A DNA stretch of 10,857 nt from Planctomycetota bacterium (GCA_021784975.1 JAJYGU010000404.1:1-10857), one strand, 5' to 3'; shown: positions 1 through 9,728, counted from the first letter of the stretch. Numbers and translations are program-made. The notes: generated from the letters alone by a model not told the origin.

Positions 1-2
1 GC

Positions 3-1598
3 TTCGACACGGTGAGCGTGCTGCAAATGGTGCACGGCAAGGTCAGGTTGGCCGACCTCTTCGAACCGTTCCCCGCGGGGACGCAGGTAGCCGATGTGAT
101 CGAGGGAGCTACCTATGTAGCCGACACTATGGGAAATCCCAGCAAGGTCGAGTTTAGCCGCGGCTGGTGGCAGAAGCCGCCCGAGGGCTGGACCTGGCAC
201 CAGCCGCTGCACGGCGCGACCTCGTGGCGCAGCCAATTCGCGCCGGCAGATCGAGAAAAGCTTGCCGCGGCCAAACGCGTGATCGCCCAGCGCGAAGAGC
301 GCATGGCGAAGCTCCTGAAATCGACGCCGCGCAACCCCGCGATCAACCAACAAGCTCTCATCGACAATGCTATCGAGGTCTTGCGAATCTACCAGATTGC
401 CGACCACCAACGCCTGTGGGCCTCGGCCATCCGCGAATTGATTCAAATCGGCAAGCCGGCGGTTCCGAAGTTGATTGCGGAACTCGATCGCACCCAGCGA
501 AACACGACGCTCCGCGCACTCGGTTTCGTTCTGCGCGGCATTGGCGATCCGCGAGCGATCCCTGCCATGATCCGCACCATCCCTCGCTTATCGCAACCGG
601 CCGGGAGCGATTTTGGCCTGCCTATCAACGACGATCCCCCGCTCGCCCACTTTATGCGCGAGCACGGTGAAGACTACCAGGGCGGTCGCGGCGGGCCGCC
701 GGAGGGCGCCGTCTACTTCTCCTTCGGCCGTCCTATCCGGGAGATCATGCCTGCGCTCGAAAAGATGACCGGCCAGAGGCTCGGTTGGGAAGAGCTCAAT
801 TTTGCCCATTTGGAGGGAGATCTCAACCAGCAACGCGCCGCGCGTCGCCAGTTCCTGCAACTTGCCCGACGATGGGCGGACTGGTGGTCGCAGCATTGGC
901 GGGAATACGTTGACAAAGAAAGCGACGCCCAACTTGATTTGATCCAACAGACCCTGAAGCAGTGCGACGCAACGCTCGCTGCTGGAAGCCAGCCGTCGCG
1001 TTCTGCGTTTCCGCGAGGCGCTCACGTGACCGAAAGCAGGGAAACCATGGATCAATTCACACGGTCTTTTCGGGAGTGGCCCTCAAACGGCTTCCTGGAC
1101 TTGGATACCGGCCGACATCCCAAGCCGCCCGCGGACCTGCTCAGACAGTCTCCCGAGGATAAACCGTCGACCGCCTTATGGGCTTGGGCCGAGCGTGAGG
1201 GCGTCGATCTGATCAACATCAAGGTCACCCCGTCCGGCAGCGACAAATCATTCTACGCCTTCCAGCCGGTGGGCATGAAGGTCTGGCGGGTTGCGAATGA
1301 CCGCTACGACACGATCGTCAAAGAGCTCCGCGCGGAGGGGAAATTCCAGCTTCCCCAACCCTGGGAAGGTCCGCTTGCTCAACTCGACGAAAAGACCGGT
1401 GCCTACGATGATAAGCTGACCGCTACGTTCCTGTTCATCACCAAGGAAGGGACTTGCGGGGCGATCCAGCTCCGCGCGCCGCTGAGCCGAAAATTGGTGC
1501 CCGGTCGGCCCACAATGAGCGAGGGCGGCCTGAGCTATAAATTCATCTACGAGCAGGCTCACGAGGGCACAGCACCCAACCGCTCAAAGAAGGGCTGA
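3..1598 (+). CDS. HEAT-repeat-containing protein of unknown function, 5' end probably outside the window
   Basis: The frame is open to the left edge, so the gene probably begins before the window; GTG at 12 is the first possible start inside it but has no visible ribosome binding site. Numbering from that GTG, 528 residues are visible. Residues about 134-193 form two helix pairs with HEAT-repeat character (IGKPAVPKLIAEL, then GDPRAIPAMIRTI), a scaffold that normally mediates protein-protein contact. Residues 248-261 (ALEKMTGQRLGWEE) and 285-296 (ARRWADWWSQHW) resemble the tail that often follows HEAT repeats in planctomycete proteins, where a 'TGQ' segment precedes a Trp-rich 'W..WW' helix. 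The C-terminal part, about 390-528, matches nothing I recognise. No signal peptide or membrane segment is visible, but the true N terminus is missing. The gene converges on the sigma factor gene with 33 bp between the stop codons. Its being a coding gene is fairly sure; its function is unknown. Confidence 0.85.
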   Translation, partial: FDTVSVLQMVHGKVRLADLFEPFPAGTQVADVIEGATYVADTMGNPSKVEFSRGWWQKPPEGWTWHQPLHGATSWRSQFAPADREKLAAAKRVIAQREERMAKLLKSTPRNPAINQQALIDNAIEVLRIYQIADHQRLWASAIRELIQIGKPAVPKLIAELDRTQRNTTLRALGFVLRGIGDPRAIPAMIRTIPRLSQPAGSDFGLPINDDPPLAHFMREHGEDYQGGRGGPPEGAVYFSFGRPIREIMPALEKMTGQRLGWEELNFAHLEGDLNQQRAARRQFLQLARRWADWWSQHWREYVDKESDAQLDLIQQTLKQCDATLAAGSQPSRSAFPRGAHVTESRETMDQFTRSFREWPSNGFLDLDTGRHPKPPADLLRQSPEDKPSTALWAWAEREGVDLINIKVTPSGSDKSFYAFQPVGMKVWRVANDRYDTIVKELRAEGKFQLPQPWEGPLAQLDEKTGAYDDKLTATFLFITKEGTCGAIQLRAPLSRKLVPGRPTMSEGGLSYKFIYEQAHEGTAPNRSKKG

Positions 1599-1631
1599 CA
1601 CCCCGAAGTCGTCGAGCGAACTGCCCGCGAG

Positions 1632-3305
1632 TTACGCCGGAAACTCGATCTTCTCTTCGTCGGCCGCCTTTCGCAGCTTGCTCAAGGCGCGGGCCTCGAT
1701 CTGGCGGATGCGCTCCTTGGTGACGCCCAATTCCACCCCGACTTGCTTGAGGGTCAGCGGCTCCTGCCCGCGGCGCAGGCCGAAGCGGCGGATGATGATC
1801 TTTTGCTCGCGGTCGTCGAGCCGCCGCAGAATCCGCTCGACCTGGGCCTCGCGCTGCGTCTGGGTCGACTCGAGCTCGAACTGATCGGTCCGGGCGTCCT
1901 CGGTGGTGGTGAACATCTCCGCCTGGCTGGTGCGGAAACGCTCGCGGTGACGGTGCTCGTCGGGGATGGTCCGGGCAAAGTTCTTCATGATCGCCCAACT
2001 GGCGTAGGTGCTGAACTTGTTGCCGCGGGCGTAGTCGAACTTTTCCACCGCCCGCATCAGCGACATGTTGCCGTCGCTGACCAGCTCGAAGAAGTTTTGC
2101 GTCGGTCCGACGTGCCGTTTGGCAATGGAGACCACCAGGCGGAGGTTGGCGCGGATGATCTGGTTCTTGGTGGAGACCGCCTCGTCGTAGAGCCGCTCGA
2201 CCTGGTCCATGATGTTCCGGGTGGGCCGGGAGGGGTCGAGTTTGGCCCGCAGCCGGCTGGCCTTGTATTTCAGGTAATTCATCTTGCGGAACAGATGGGC
2301 CTCTTGCTTCCGGCTGAGCAAGGGCACCTCATATAAGCTGATCAAGTACGGCGGCAGTCCGGTGGGCAGCCGGGTCTTCTTCACCGGCACCTCCGAGGCC
2401 GGCATCGGCCCGACGATTCGATCCTCCGTCTTCTGCGAGCGGACCCGCATGAAGACGTCGTTGGGGATGTAGTCCAAGGGGAGTTCCATGATCCGCTGGG
2501 CACGGACCTCGGCAATGATGCGGTAGATGCTGGTCCGGGTGCGGTGGAAGCGGCTGGCCAGGCCCTCCACCGACTCGCCGCGTTGATAAAGCTGATAGAC
2601 CTTCCGCTTGGCCTCGAGCTGCAGCGGGCCGTGATTCTCGGGGAACACGGCCGCCTCGGGATGCTCGTGATCGAATTGCTTCAGCGTGTAGCGGATGGTC
2701 TCGGCGCTGCGGCCGGTCTGATGGGCCAGGCGTTTGGTAACGTCGGCCGGACAGCCGCCGGCGCGGGCCAGGCGGCGGGCCCGTCCGATGATCATTACCC
2801 GCTCTTCTTCGCTCAACTGGCTGAACTGGGCGCCGCGCCGCACCCGCTCGCGGTTCTGTTCCACGAACCGCTCCACCGAGCTCTGCAGGAAGCCGACCCG
2901 CTTGCGGCCGTCCACCACGAACCGCCGGCTGATCAGCCCCTGCTGCCGCCAGCGGGAAATGGTCTTGGTCGAGACGTTGAACTCCTTGGCCAGGGTCTCC
3001 ACCGTCAGCACCGGCTCACCGACGGCGTCGGCGGTCACATTGGCCGCGTCCGACACGTCCTCGACAAATAGCCGCAAATCGTGGGTCGCCTCGCGGCCGG
3101 TGAGCTTCATATCCGGATAGCCGTCGGGTCGGTAGCTGGTCACGCGATAGCAGATGTATCCGTAGGGATAGATCCGGGCAGGCTCCAATTCGCCCAACAG
3201 CCGCTCGGCCTGCGTCACCTGCTCGATTTTTTTCTCGCGGGGTGCAAACCGCACTTGTTGGTCGCGTAGTTGTCGCATCGCCGGATTCAAGTAGTCGCTG
3301 TGCAT
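1632..3305 (-). CDS. Sigma-70 family RNA polymerase sigma factor with three N-terminal helix-turn-helix modules
   Basis: This 557-residue protein directs RNA polymerase to promoters. In order I see: an N-terminal part of about 98 residues with no recognised domain; a MerR/excisionase-like HTH at about 99-148 (LAKEFNVSTKTISRWRQQGL followed by a basic wing); a second HTH-like segment at 167-210 (TKRLAHQTGRSAETIRYTLKQ); a third at 231-268 (VEGLASRFHRTRTSIYRII); sigma region 1.2 at about 317-345 (YLISLYEVPLLSRKQEAHLF); region 2 at 378-448 (NLRLVVSIAKRHVG, core-binding and -10 helix FDYARGNKFSTYASWAIM); and region 4 at 488-548, with the -35-binding HTH LTLKQVGVELGVTKERIRQI. Only about 40 residues separate regions 2 and 4, so a normal region 3 appears to be missing. 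The ATG at 3305 follows AGGAGAG by 5 bases, which fixes the start; another ATG five bases upstream is in a different frame. The family call is firm, but the regulon and the ligands or partners of the HTH modules are unknown. Confidence 0.95.
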   Translation of the reverse strand: MHSDYLNPAMRQLRDQQVRFAPREKKIEQVTQAERLLGELEPARIYPYGYICYRVTSYRPDGYPDMKLTGREATHDLRLFVEDVSDAANVTADAVGEPVLTVETLAKEFNVSTKTISRWRQQGLISRRFVVDGRKRVGFLQSSVERFVEQNRERVRRGAQFSQLSEEERVMIIGRARRLARAGGCPADVTKRLAHQTGRSAETIRYTLKQFDHEHPEAAVFPENHGPLQLEAKRKVYQLYQRGESVEGLASRFHRTRTSIYRIIAEVRAQRIMELPLDYIPNDVFMRVRSQKTEDRIVGPMPASEVPVKKTRLPTGLPPYLISLYEVPLLSRKQEAHLFRKMNYLKYKASRLRAKLDPSRPTRNIMDQVERLYDEAVSTKNQIIRANLRLVVSIAKRHVGPTQNFFELVSDGNMSLMRAVEKFDYARGNKFSTYASWAIMKNFARTIPDEHRHRERFRTSQAEMFTTTEDARTDQFELESTQTQREAQVERILRRLDDREQKIIIRRFGLRRGQEPLTLKQVGVELGVTKERIRQIEARALSKLRKAADEEKIEFPA

Positions 3306-3477
3306 TTCATCTCTCCTGTCGGGCGGGCCTTGGCAGCCCCTCGAGAGCCAAACGATTGTTTTACGCTCCCGACGGACCGGGGGTTCACCCCCAAAGATCC
3401 TATCCCCAAAACCCGCAAGTCCAACTCCTGGCGGCTGTCACTAGCCGACCTTGCCAAACCTTTTGATGTCAACCTTC

Positions 3478-3506
3478 AGTATACCCGACTTCTCCATTTT
3501 TAACAG
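3478..3506 (-). promoter_or_regulatory. Possible promoter of the sigma factor gene
   Basis: Read on the minus strand there is a good -10 hexamer, TATACT (3478-3483), 17 bases from a weak -35, CTGTTA (3501-3506, three of six consensus bases). Transcription would begin near 3470, giving a leader of about 165 nt before the ATG at 3305. The -35 falls inside the palindrome at 3498-3521, so a protein bound there could replace or block -35 contacts. A perfect TTGACA lies just downstream on the same strand but has no partner -10 at the right distance. Moderate to low confidence. Confidence 0.35.
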
Positions 3507-3521
3507 CGGCGGCTGTTAAAA
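3498..3521. promoter_or_regulatory. Perfect palindrome, candidate operator upstream of the sigma factor gene
   Basis: The arms TTTTAACAGC and GCTGTTAAAA match over all 10 bases around a 4-base centre, GGCG. The T-run lies outside on the left and the A-run outside on the right, the reverse of an intrinsic terminator in either direction, so a dimeric protein binding site is the better reading. It overlaps the putative -35 of the sigma gene and lies about 250 bp from the secreted-protein start. The dyad is seen directly; the operator role is inferred. Confidence 0.5.
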
Positions 3522-3775
3522 CTAAACACCTCTCCCACCGCAACCTGGCCCTCCTAGGGTGTTAACGATGTACCCTCCAAACGTGTCAATTTGCCTCGCA
3601 GCCCCCCGGATCGCTCCACGAAATATCTTGTATCTGCCGCACGGTCCGCCATTTCACGGAATTCCAGGTCAACTTTGCCGGCTGGTCCAGTCGATCTAAC
3701 GACCACAATAACCTGGATAGAATTTATGTAAAGAGACGCTTTCCCTACCGCCATGTGGGTATTTTCCCTATCATT

Positions 3776-5119
3776 ATGAGAACCGCCATCTTCTTCACTT
3801 TGCTGGTGACCGCCGCATCATCGGGCCTCTCCGCGGCGACGAAAACCGGCTACGCATTCCGCAGTGCCCGGCAGCCTGGGCAGATCGACCATGTCGCGAT
3901 TGACCTCAAGGCCGCCGGCCAGACCCAATTTGCCGACGATGGCAAACCGGGCCACGAAGAGCTGAGCCTACGGTGCAAACTCGAATACGACGAGAAGACG
4001 CTTGACTTCGCGGCAAGGGGCGACGGCGCCTGCCGTTCGGTCCGCCGGTATCGCAAGGCCGCCGCCGTCAGCACCGTCGGCGGCGAAGAATTCCGACCGT
4101 CCCTCCGTTCCGCGCTCCGCCTGATTTGTGCGGAAGCCCACGGTCCGACGGTGCTTTTGTTTGCGCCCGCCGGAGCGCTGAATCGCTCAGAATTGGACCT
4201 CATTGAAGTCCAAGCCGACAGTCTGCTGTTGGACCGTCTCTTGCCCGCCCGCCGCGTCGTTCTCGGCGACCAATGGCCGCACCGCAAGCAGCTCCTGGCC
4301 GCGCTGCTCGGTCTCGACGAGGTCTCGAAGGCGGATGTCCAGAGCCGACTCAAGGAGGTGACCGATATCGTGGCGCGATTTGAGATACACGGGCATGTCG
4401 AGGGGGCAGTCCACGGCGCCCCCACACAGATCGACTTGAAAGGCAAGTATCGTTTCGATCTCCGCAGCCGGCGGATCGACTGGCTGGGGCTGCTGATCAA
4501 GGAGAAGCGGCAGAGCAGCCTGGTGGCCGACGGCCTGGAGGTGCATTCGGTGTTGCAAGTGACGGTCCATCCTCTCGCCCATGCAGCCGACCTGTCCGCG
4601 GCGACGTTGGCCAAGGTGGCGGCCCAGGTGAGGGCCTCGCCGGAATCCACTCGCCTCAGCTATCATTCGGCCTCCGGCCATTGGCAATTCGTGTATGACC
4701 GCCGCTGGTACGTCTTCCGCGACCAGCCCGAAGTGGCCGTGCTGCGTTTGCTCGACCGCGGCGAGGTCATCGCCCAGTGCAACGTTTCGTCGTTGCCGGA
4801 TCGGCCGGCCGACCAGTTGGTTGGGCTGAGCGAGTTTCAAGACGACGTTCGCCGGGCGTTGGACAAGGACTTTGGCGGCTTCGTCGAGGCCAGCCAGAGG
4901 GTTGATCCGTCCGAACATCGCATTTTGCGGGTCGTGGCCGAAGGGAAGCACTCGGAGATCCCCATCCAATGGATCTACTATCATGTAGCCGACCGGCAAG
5001 GCCGCCAGGTGGCCTTCACCTTCACCGTGGAAAAGGGCCTGCTCGACCGGTTTGAGGACGCCGACCAATTGTTCGTGCGGTCGCTCCGTTTTGACCGCCC
5101 GCCGGCGGCAACCAAGTAA
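3776..5119 (+). CDS. Secreted protein of unknown function with N-terminal signal peptide
   Basis: The protein has 447 residues from the ATG at 3776. Residues 1-20 form a classical Sec signal peptide: Arg2, a hydrophobic stretch AIFFTLLVTA, then small residues ending GLSA-A, so cleavage near 20-21 and a place in the periplasm or outside are likely. I chose this ATG over the in-frame GTG at 3755 because it puts the signal peptide at the very N terminus; neither start has a clear ribosome binding site. Residues about 155-250 look like a mixed helix/strand domain (KQLLAALLGLDEVSKADV, then GHVEGAVHGAPTQIDLKGKY). Residues 302-440 are rich in aromatic strands (HWQFVYDRRWYVF, IQWIYYHVADRQGRQVAFTF) and loosely recall PsbP/MOG1-like folds; that is only an impression. 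It is followed by a REP-like repeat and the methyltransferase gene 123 bp downstream, so an operon is possible but not required. Confidence 0.85.
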   Translation: MRTAIFFTLLVTAASSGLSAATKTGYAFRSARQPGQIDHVAIDLKAAGQTQFADDGKPGHEELSLRCKLEYDEKTLDFAARGDGACRSVRRYRKAAAVSTVGGEEFRPSLRSALRLICAEAHGPTVLLFAPAGALNRSELDLIEVQADSLLLDRLLPARRVVLGDQWPHRKQLLAALLGLDEVSKADVQSRLKEVTDIVARFEIHGHVEGAVHGAPTQIDLKGKYRFDLRSRRIDWLGLLIKEKRQSSLVADGLEVHSVLQVTVHPLAHAADLSAATLAKVAAQVRASPESTRLSYHSASGHWQFVYDRRWYVFRDQPEVAVLRLLDRGEVIAQCNVSSLPDRPADQLVGLSEFQDDVRRALDKDFGGFVEASQRVDPSEHRILRVVAEGKHSEIPIQWIYYHVADRQGRQVAFTFTVEKGLLDRFEDADQLFVRSLRFDRPPAATK

Positions 5120-5120
5120 T

Positions 5121-5207
5121 CCGCATGGGGACTGTCCCGATTTTTGTGGCGACACCATGCCGCGCACGGTGCCCGGCCACAAAAATGGGACTGTCCCCCT
5201 TTTGCGG
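5121..5207. repeat. REP-like composite inverted repeat between two genes
   Basis: The outer arms CCGCA (5121-5125) and TGCGG (5203-5207) enclose two inverted copies of a unit built from GGGACTGTCCC and a TTTTTGTGGC block (left 5127-5150, right 5176-5198). Each GGGACTGTCCC is itself a dyad. The centre adds a CACC/GGTG pair (5153-5171), so the whole element can fold into one long branched hairpin. It starts one base after the stop codon of the secreted-protein gene and lies in the gap before the methyltransferase. Its form resembles mobile REP/BIME elements moved by RAYT-type transposases; it could also attenuate transcription between the genes. Confidence 0.7.
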
Positions 5208-5242
5208 ACCATTTGACACGAAGTTCGCTACAGGCCCTCCGC

Positions 5243-6058
5243 ATGCAGAGCGAGCAATTCCAACTCCATGCCACCCTCGAAGATCGCCATTGGTGGTTCG
5301 TGGCTCGGCGGCGGATCTTGTGCCGGTTGATCGTCGAGGTGCTGCCCCCGGCGGCGGAGGCCACGGTGGTGGACATTGGTTGCGGCACGGGCGCGAATCT
5401 GGCCGCCCTGGCCGACCGCTATCGCTCGATCGGAATCGACGCCTCGTCCGAAGCCGTTGCCCTGGCACGGCAGCGTTTTCCCGCGGTCCGCTTCCTCTGC
5501 GGCCGGGCTCCCCGCGACCTGGGCGACGAGATGGGCCGTGCCCGGCTGCTGCTGCTCACCGATGTTCTGGAGCACGTAGCCGACGACTTCGTGATGCTCT
5601 CGGAGCTGCTCGCCGCGGCCAGCCCCGGCTGCCTCCTTCTGTTGACCGTGCCGGCCGACGAATCGCTGTGGAGCGAGCACGACCAGTCGTTCGGCCACTA
5701 CCGCCGCTACGATCGGGCCCGCCTGGAGCAGGTGTGGGCCGGCTTGCCGGTCAGCACGCTGCTGCTCGCTTACTTCAACGCGCGGCTGCTGCCGCTGGTG
5801 CGATCGATGCGGGCCTGGAACCGGTTTCGCGGCCGTGCCTCGGGGGCGGCCGGCACCGATTTCTGGTTGCCCAGCCGACCGGCCAACGCCCTCTTAAGGG
5901 CCATCTTCGCCGGGGAATCGCGACGGCTGGTGGGCTGCTTGCACCGGAGCAACCGCGGTTATCGTGCCGGTTCGAGCCTGATCGCCTTGTTGCGGCGGGA
6001 GAGCGGTCCCCTCGCCATCCGCACGAAACCCGCCGCCCTGCCGCCGGATCACCGTTGA
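5243..6058 (+). CDS. Class I SAM-dependent methyltransferase
   Basis: From the ATG at 5243 the protein has 271 residues and a Rossmann-fold methyltransferase core. SAM-binding motif I is VVDIGCGTG (42-50), the acidic residue ending strand 2 is Asp66 (GIDAS), and LLLLTDVLEHV (102-112) and LLLLTVPA (131-138) mark strands 4 and 5. The N-terminal helix with HWWFVARRRIL (16-26) and the segment LWSEHDQSFGHYRRY (142-156) are typical of a family often found near glycosyltransferases and envelope-polysaccharide genes. The methyl acceptor cannot be told from sequence, and no such partner genes lie here. An upstream in-frame TTG at 5144 would extend it by 33 residues, but that stretch is encoded by the inverted repeat and has no family character, so I reject it. 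The ribosome binding site is weak (AGG at 5232-5234). The gene ends about 90 bp before the T-run of the convergent rRNA terminator. Confidence 0.92.
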   Translation: MQSEQFQLHATLEDRHWWFVARRRILCRLIVEVLPPAAEATVVDIGCGTGANLAALADRYRSIGIDASSEAVALARQRFPAVRFLCGRAPRDLGDEMGRARLLLLTDVLEHVADDFVMLSELLAAASPGCLLLLTVPADESLWSEHDQSFGHYRRYDRARLEQVWAGLPVSTLLLAYFNARLLPLVRSMRAWNRFRGRASGAAGTDFWLPSRPANALLRAIFAGESRRLVGCLHRSNRGYRAGSSLIALLRRESGPLAIRTKPAALPPDHR

Positions 6059-6145
6059 GGCCTGATGGCCGCAATTGTAAATCGCTACGCTAGCGGGGAA
6101 TTCGGGCAGCCCTTCGGCGCCATGAAAGGGCCGCCGGTAGAGGAC

Positions 6146-6184
6146 AAAAAAAGCCTCGCGACGGCTCATGCCGTCGCGAGGCTT
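6146..6184 (-). terminator. Intrinsic terminator of the 23S-5S rRNA unit
   Basis: On the minus strand a GC-rich stem with perfect 14-bp arms (6152-6165 and 6170-6183, AGCCTCGCGACGGC with its complement) and a 4-base loop is followed by a run of seven T (6152-6146, the first pairing within the stem). It lies about 13 bp after the 3' end of 5S rRNA. It is a textbook strong terminator for the rRNA transcript. The plus-strand side lacks a T-run, so it is not clearly bidirectional. Confidence 0.93.
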
Positions 6185-6196
6185 CGGGTGTATTAA

Positions 6197-6303
6197 TCCG
6201 GCGACACCTACTCTCGCACTTTTGGTACTACCATCGGCTTCGAAAGCTTAACGGCCGTGTTCGGAATGGGAACGGGTGTGACCTTTCGAATATCGTCACC
6301 GGA
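6197..6303 (-). rRNA. rrf: 5S ribosomal RNA
   Basis: The minus strand shows the conserved 5S core: CACACCCGTTCCCATTCCGAACACGG-type loop B/C sequence (+ strand about 6255-6282), GAAGCCGATGGTAGTACC-type loop D/E sequence and the closing GCGAGAGTAGG. The terminal helix I pairs TCCGGTGAC (6303-6295) with GTCGCCGGA (6205-6197) across nine pairs, which sets both ends. At about 107 nt it is at the short end for 5S rRNA. It is co-transcribed with 23S rRNA and followed at once by the terminator. The ends may be off by one or two bases. Confidence 0.97.
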
Positions 6304-6343
6304 AAGGAGCGGATCGCCCGGGTGAGGACGAGCCGCTCACGAA

Positions 6344-6401
6344 GGTCTTAGGTCTTGGGTCTTTGGGCTTATCCAAGACCTAAGACCCAAGTCCTAAGAC
6401 C
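6344..6401. repeat. Inverted repeat made of GGTCTTR units in the 23S-5S spacer
   Basis: The left arm 6344-6363 reads as successive GGTCTT units spaced by one base (GGTCTTA, GGTCTTG, GGTCTT). The right arm 6382-6401 is its reverse complement with one mismatch (AAGTCC for AAGACC). The 18-base loop also contains an extra AAGACC unit, so the stem can slip between registers. Low-complexity expansion of a short motif is the likely origin. Confidence 0.8.
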
Positions 6402-6446
6402 AGAATGGTTGTGGCAGGAAGTGGCATCTTATGGCCCTCACCCTAG

Positions 6447-6467
6447 CCCTCTCCCGAAGGGAGAGGG
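6447..6467. repeat. CCCTCTCCC/GGGAGAGGG hairpin
   Basis: Perfect 9-bp arms (6447-6455, 6459-6467) enclose a GAA loop, preceded by CCCTCACCCTAG. Elements of the form CCCTCACCC..CCCTCTCCC..GGGAGAGGG are widespread intergenic palindromes in many bacterial genomes, so this is probably a dispersed repeat that inserted in the rRNA spacer. Confidence 0.7.
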
Positions 6468-6503
6468 GATGAAGGCGGGCTCTTAGGAGCGTTGAATACA
6501 TGC

Positions 6504-9420
<2,917 letters not shown>

Positions 9421-9693
9421 ACATGAATTCAACGCTCCATGACGGAGCAAAACTCACGCGGTTTGCTACCGGATCGATTCCAAACTCCTTCCGCTCCAAC
9501 CCCGCGGCGAACCGCCGGGCTCGAACTTCGAAGTGCGGCATTCGATCCAAGTAACGAATGCTCTAAGTGCCCGTGAGAGCCACGCACGGAGCGTCAAAAC
9601 GCACCGACGTGGTTCACACATTAAGATGCCACTTCTTACCACAACCGAATTGTCAAAGAACGCTCGGCCAACTCGCTCCGCGAATTGGCGAAA
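9421..9693 (-). other. 23S rRNA leader
   Basis: This is the transcribed leader between the proposed P1 start (about 9693) and mature 23S. It contains boxA, a GCATTCG/CGAATGC hairpin (9538-9544 with 9555-9561), a CGGCG/CGCCG hairpin (9505-9517) and the 5' strand of the 23S processing stem (9413-9438). It holds no tRNA or protein gene; a TTCGAGCC near 9520 resembles a tRNA T-arm only by chance. Confidence 0.7.
9650..9661 (-). promoter_or_regulatory. boxA antitermination site
   Basis: The minus strand reads GTTCTTTGACAA, close to the rRNA boxA consensus (TGCTCTTTAACA in E. coli, GTTCTTTGA-type in many bacteria). It lies about 30-40 nt after the proposed P1 start, the expected place for NusB/NusE loading that lets polymerase read through structured, untranslated rRNA. 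The contained TTGACA has no -10 partner, which supports boxA over a promoter. Confidence 0.7.
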
Positions 9694-9699
9694 ACACCA

Positions 9700-9728
9700 A
9701 CTTTACCACGGGCCGATTCGGGTGTCAA
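9700..9728 (-). promoter_or_regulatory. Main rRNA promoter P1
   Basis: On the minus strand a perfect TTGACA (9723-9728) and TAAAGT (9700-9705, four of six consensus bases) are separated by exactly 17 bp; transcription should start near 9693. An AT-rich GGAAAAAATTTTCC block (about 9749-9762) lies 20 bp above the -35 and may act as an upstream activating or bending site. The position just above boxA makes this the likely main 23S-5S promoter. Confidence 0.75.

Larger units (their letters stand above)
3306..3775. other. Gene-free divergent promoter region between the sigma factor and the secreted-protein gene
   Basis: These 470 bp contain no credible gene; the short frames here lack coding character. 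On the minus strand the region holds a possible sigma-gene promoter, a long 5' leader and a GGGGG-TTCA-CCCCC hairpin (3379-3392) within that leader. A perfect palindrome at 3498-3521 is listed separately. On the plus strand a TAGAAT at 3718-3723 could be a -10 for the secreted-protein gene, but no matching -35 is visible. An imperfect dyad (AGGGT at 3555-3559, ACCCT further right) flanks GTTAAC. The rest is unremarkable. Confidence 0.6.
6304..6503 (-). other. 23S-5S transcribed spacer, hairpin-rich, no tRNA
   Basis: This spacer of about 200 nt is longer than is common between 23S and 5S genes. It contains three possible hairpins, from the 5S side: GTGAG/CTCAC (6322-6340), a 20-nt-arm hairpin of repeated GGTCTTR units (6344-6401) and a CCCTCTCCC/GGGAGAGGG hairpin (6447-6467). 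It ends in the 3' strand of the 23S processing stem (6486-6511). I found no cloverleaf. Confidence 0.7.

Noticed and set aside
1743..3269. Plus-strand frames opposite the sigma factor gene
   Set aside because: Antisense shadows of a gene with unmistakable sigma regions 2 and 4.
3498..3521. Palindrome as an intrinsic terminator
   Set aside because: The T-run precedes and the A-run follows the stem, the opposite of a terminator in either direction.
4187..5212. 341-residue minus-strand frame opposite the secreted protein
   Set aside because: Shadow of the plus-strand gene, which has a signal peptide and coherent composition; the start lies in the inverted repeat.
5125..6093. 322-residue plus-strand frame overlapping the methyltransferase
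   Set aside because: Arg/Pro/Gly-rich frame-shifted shadow of a clear methyltransferase.
9510..9535. tRNA-like T-arm (TTCGAGCC) in the rRNA leader
   Set aside because: No flanking stems pair and no anticodon or acceptor arm can be built.
9651..9656. TTGACA on the minus strand as another rRNA -35
   Set aside because: No -10 hexamer at 16-18 bp; the surrounding GTTCTTTGACAA fits boxA better.
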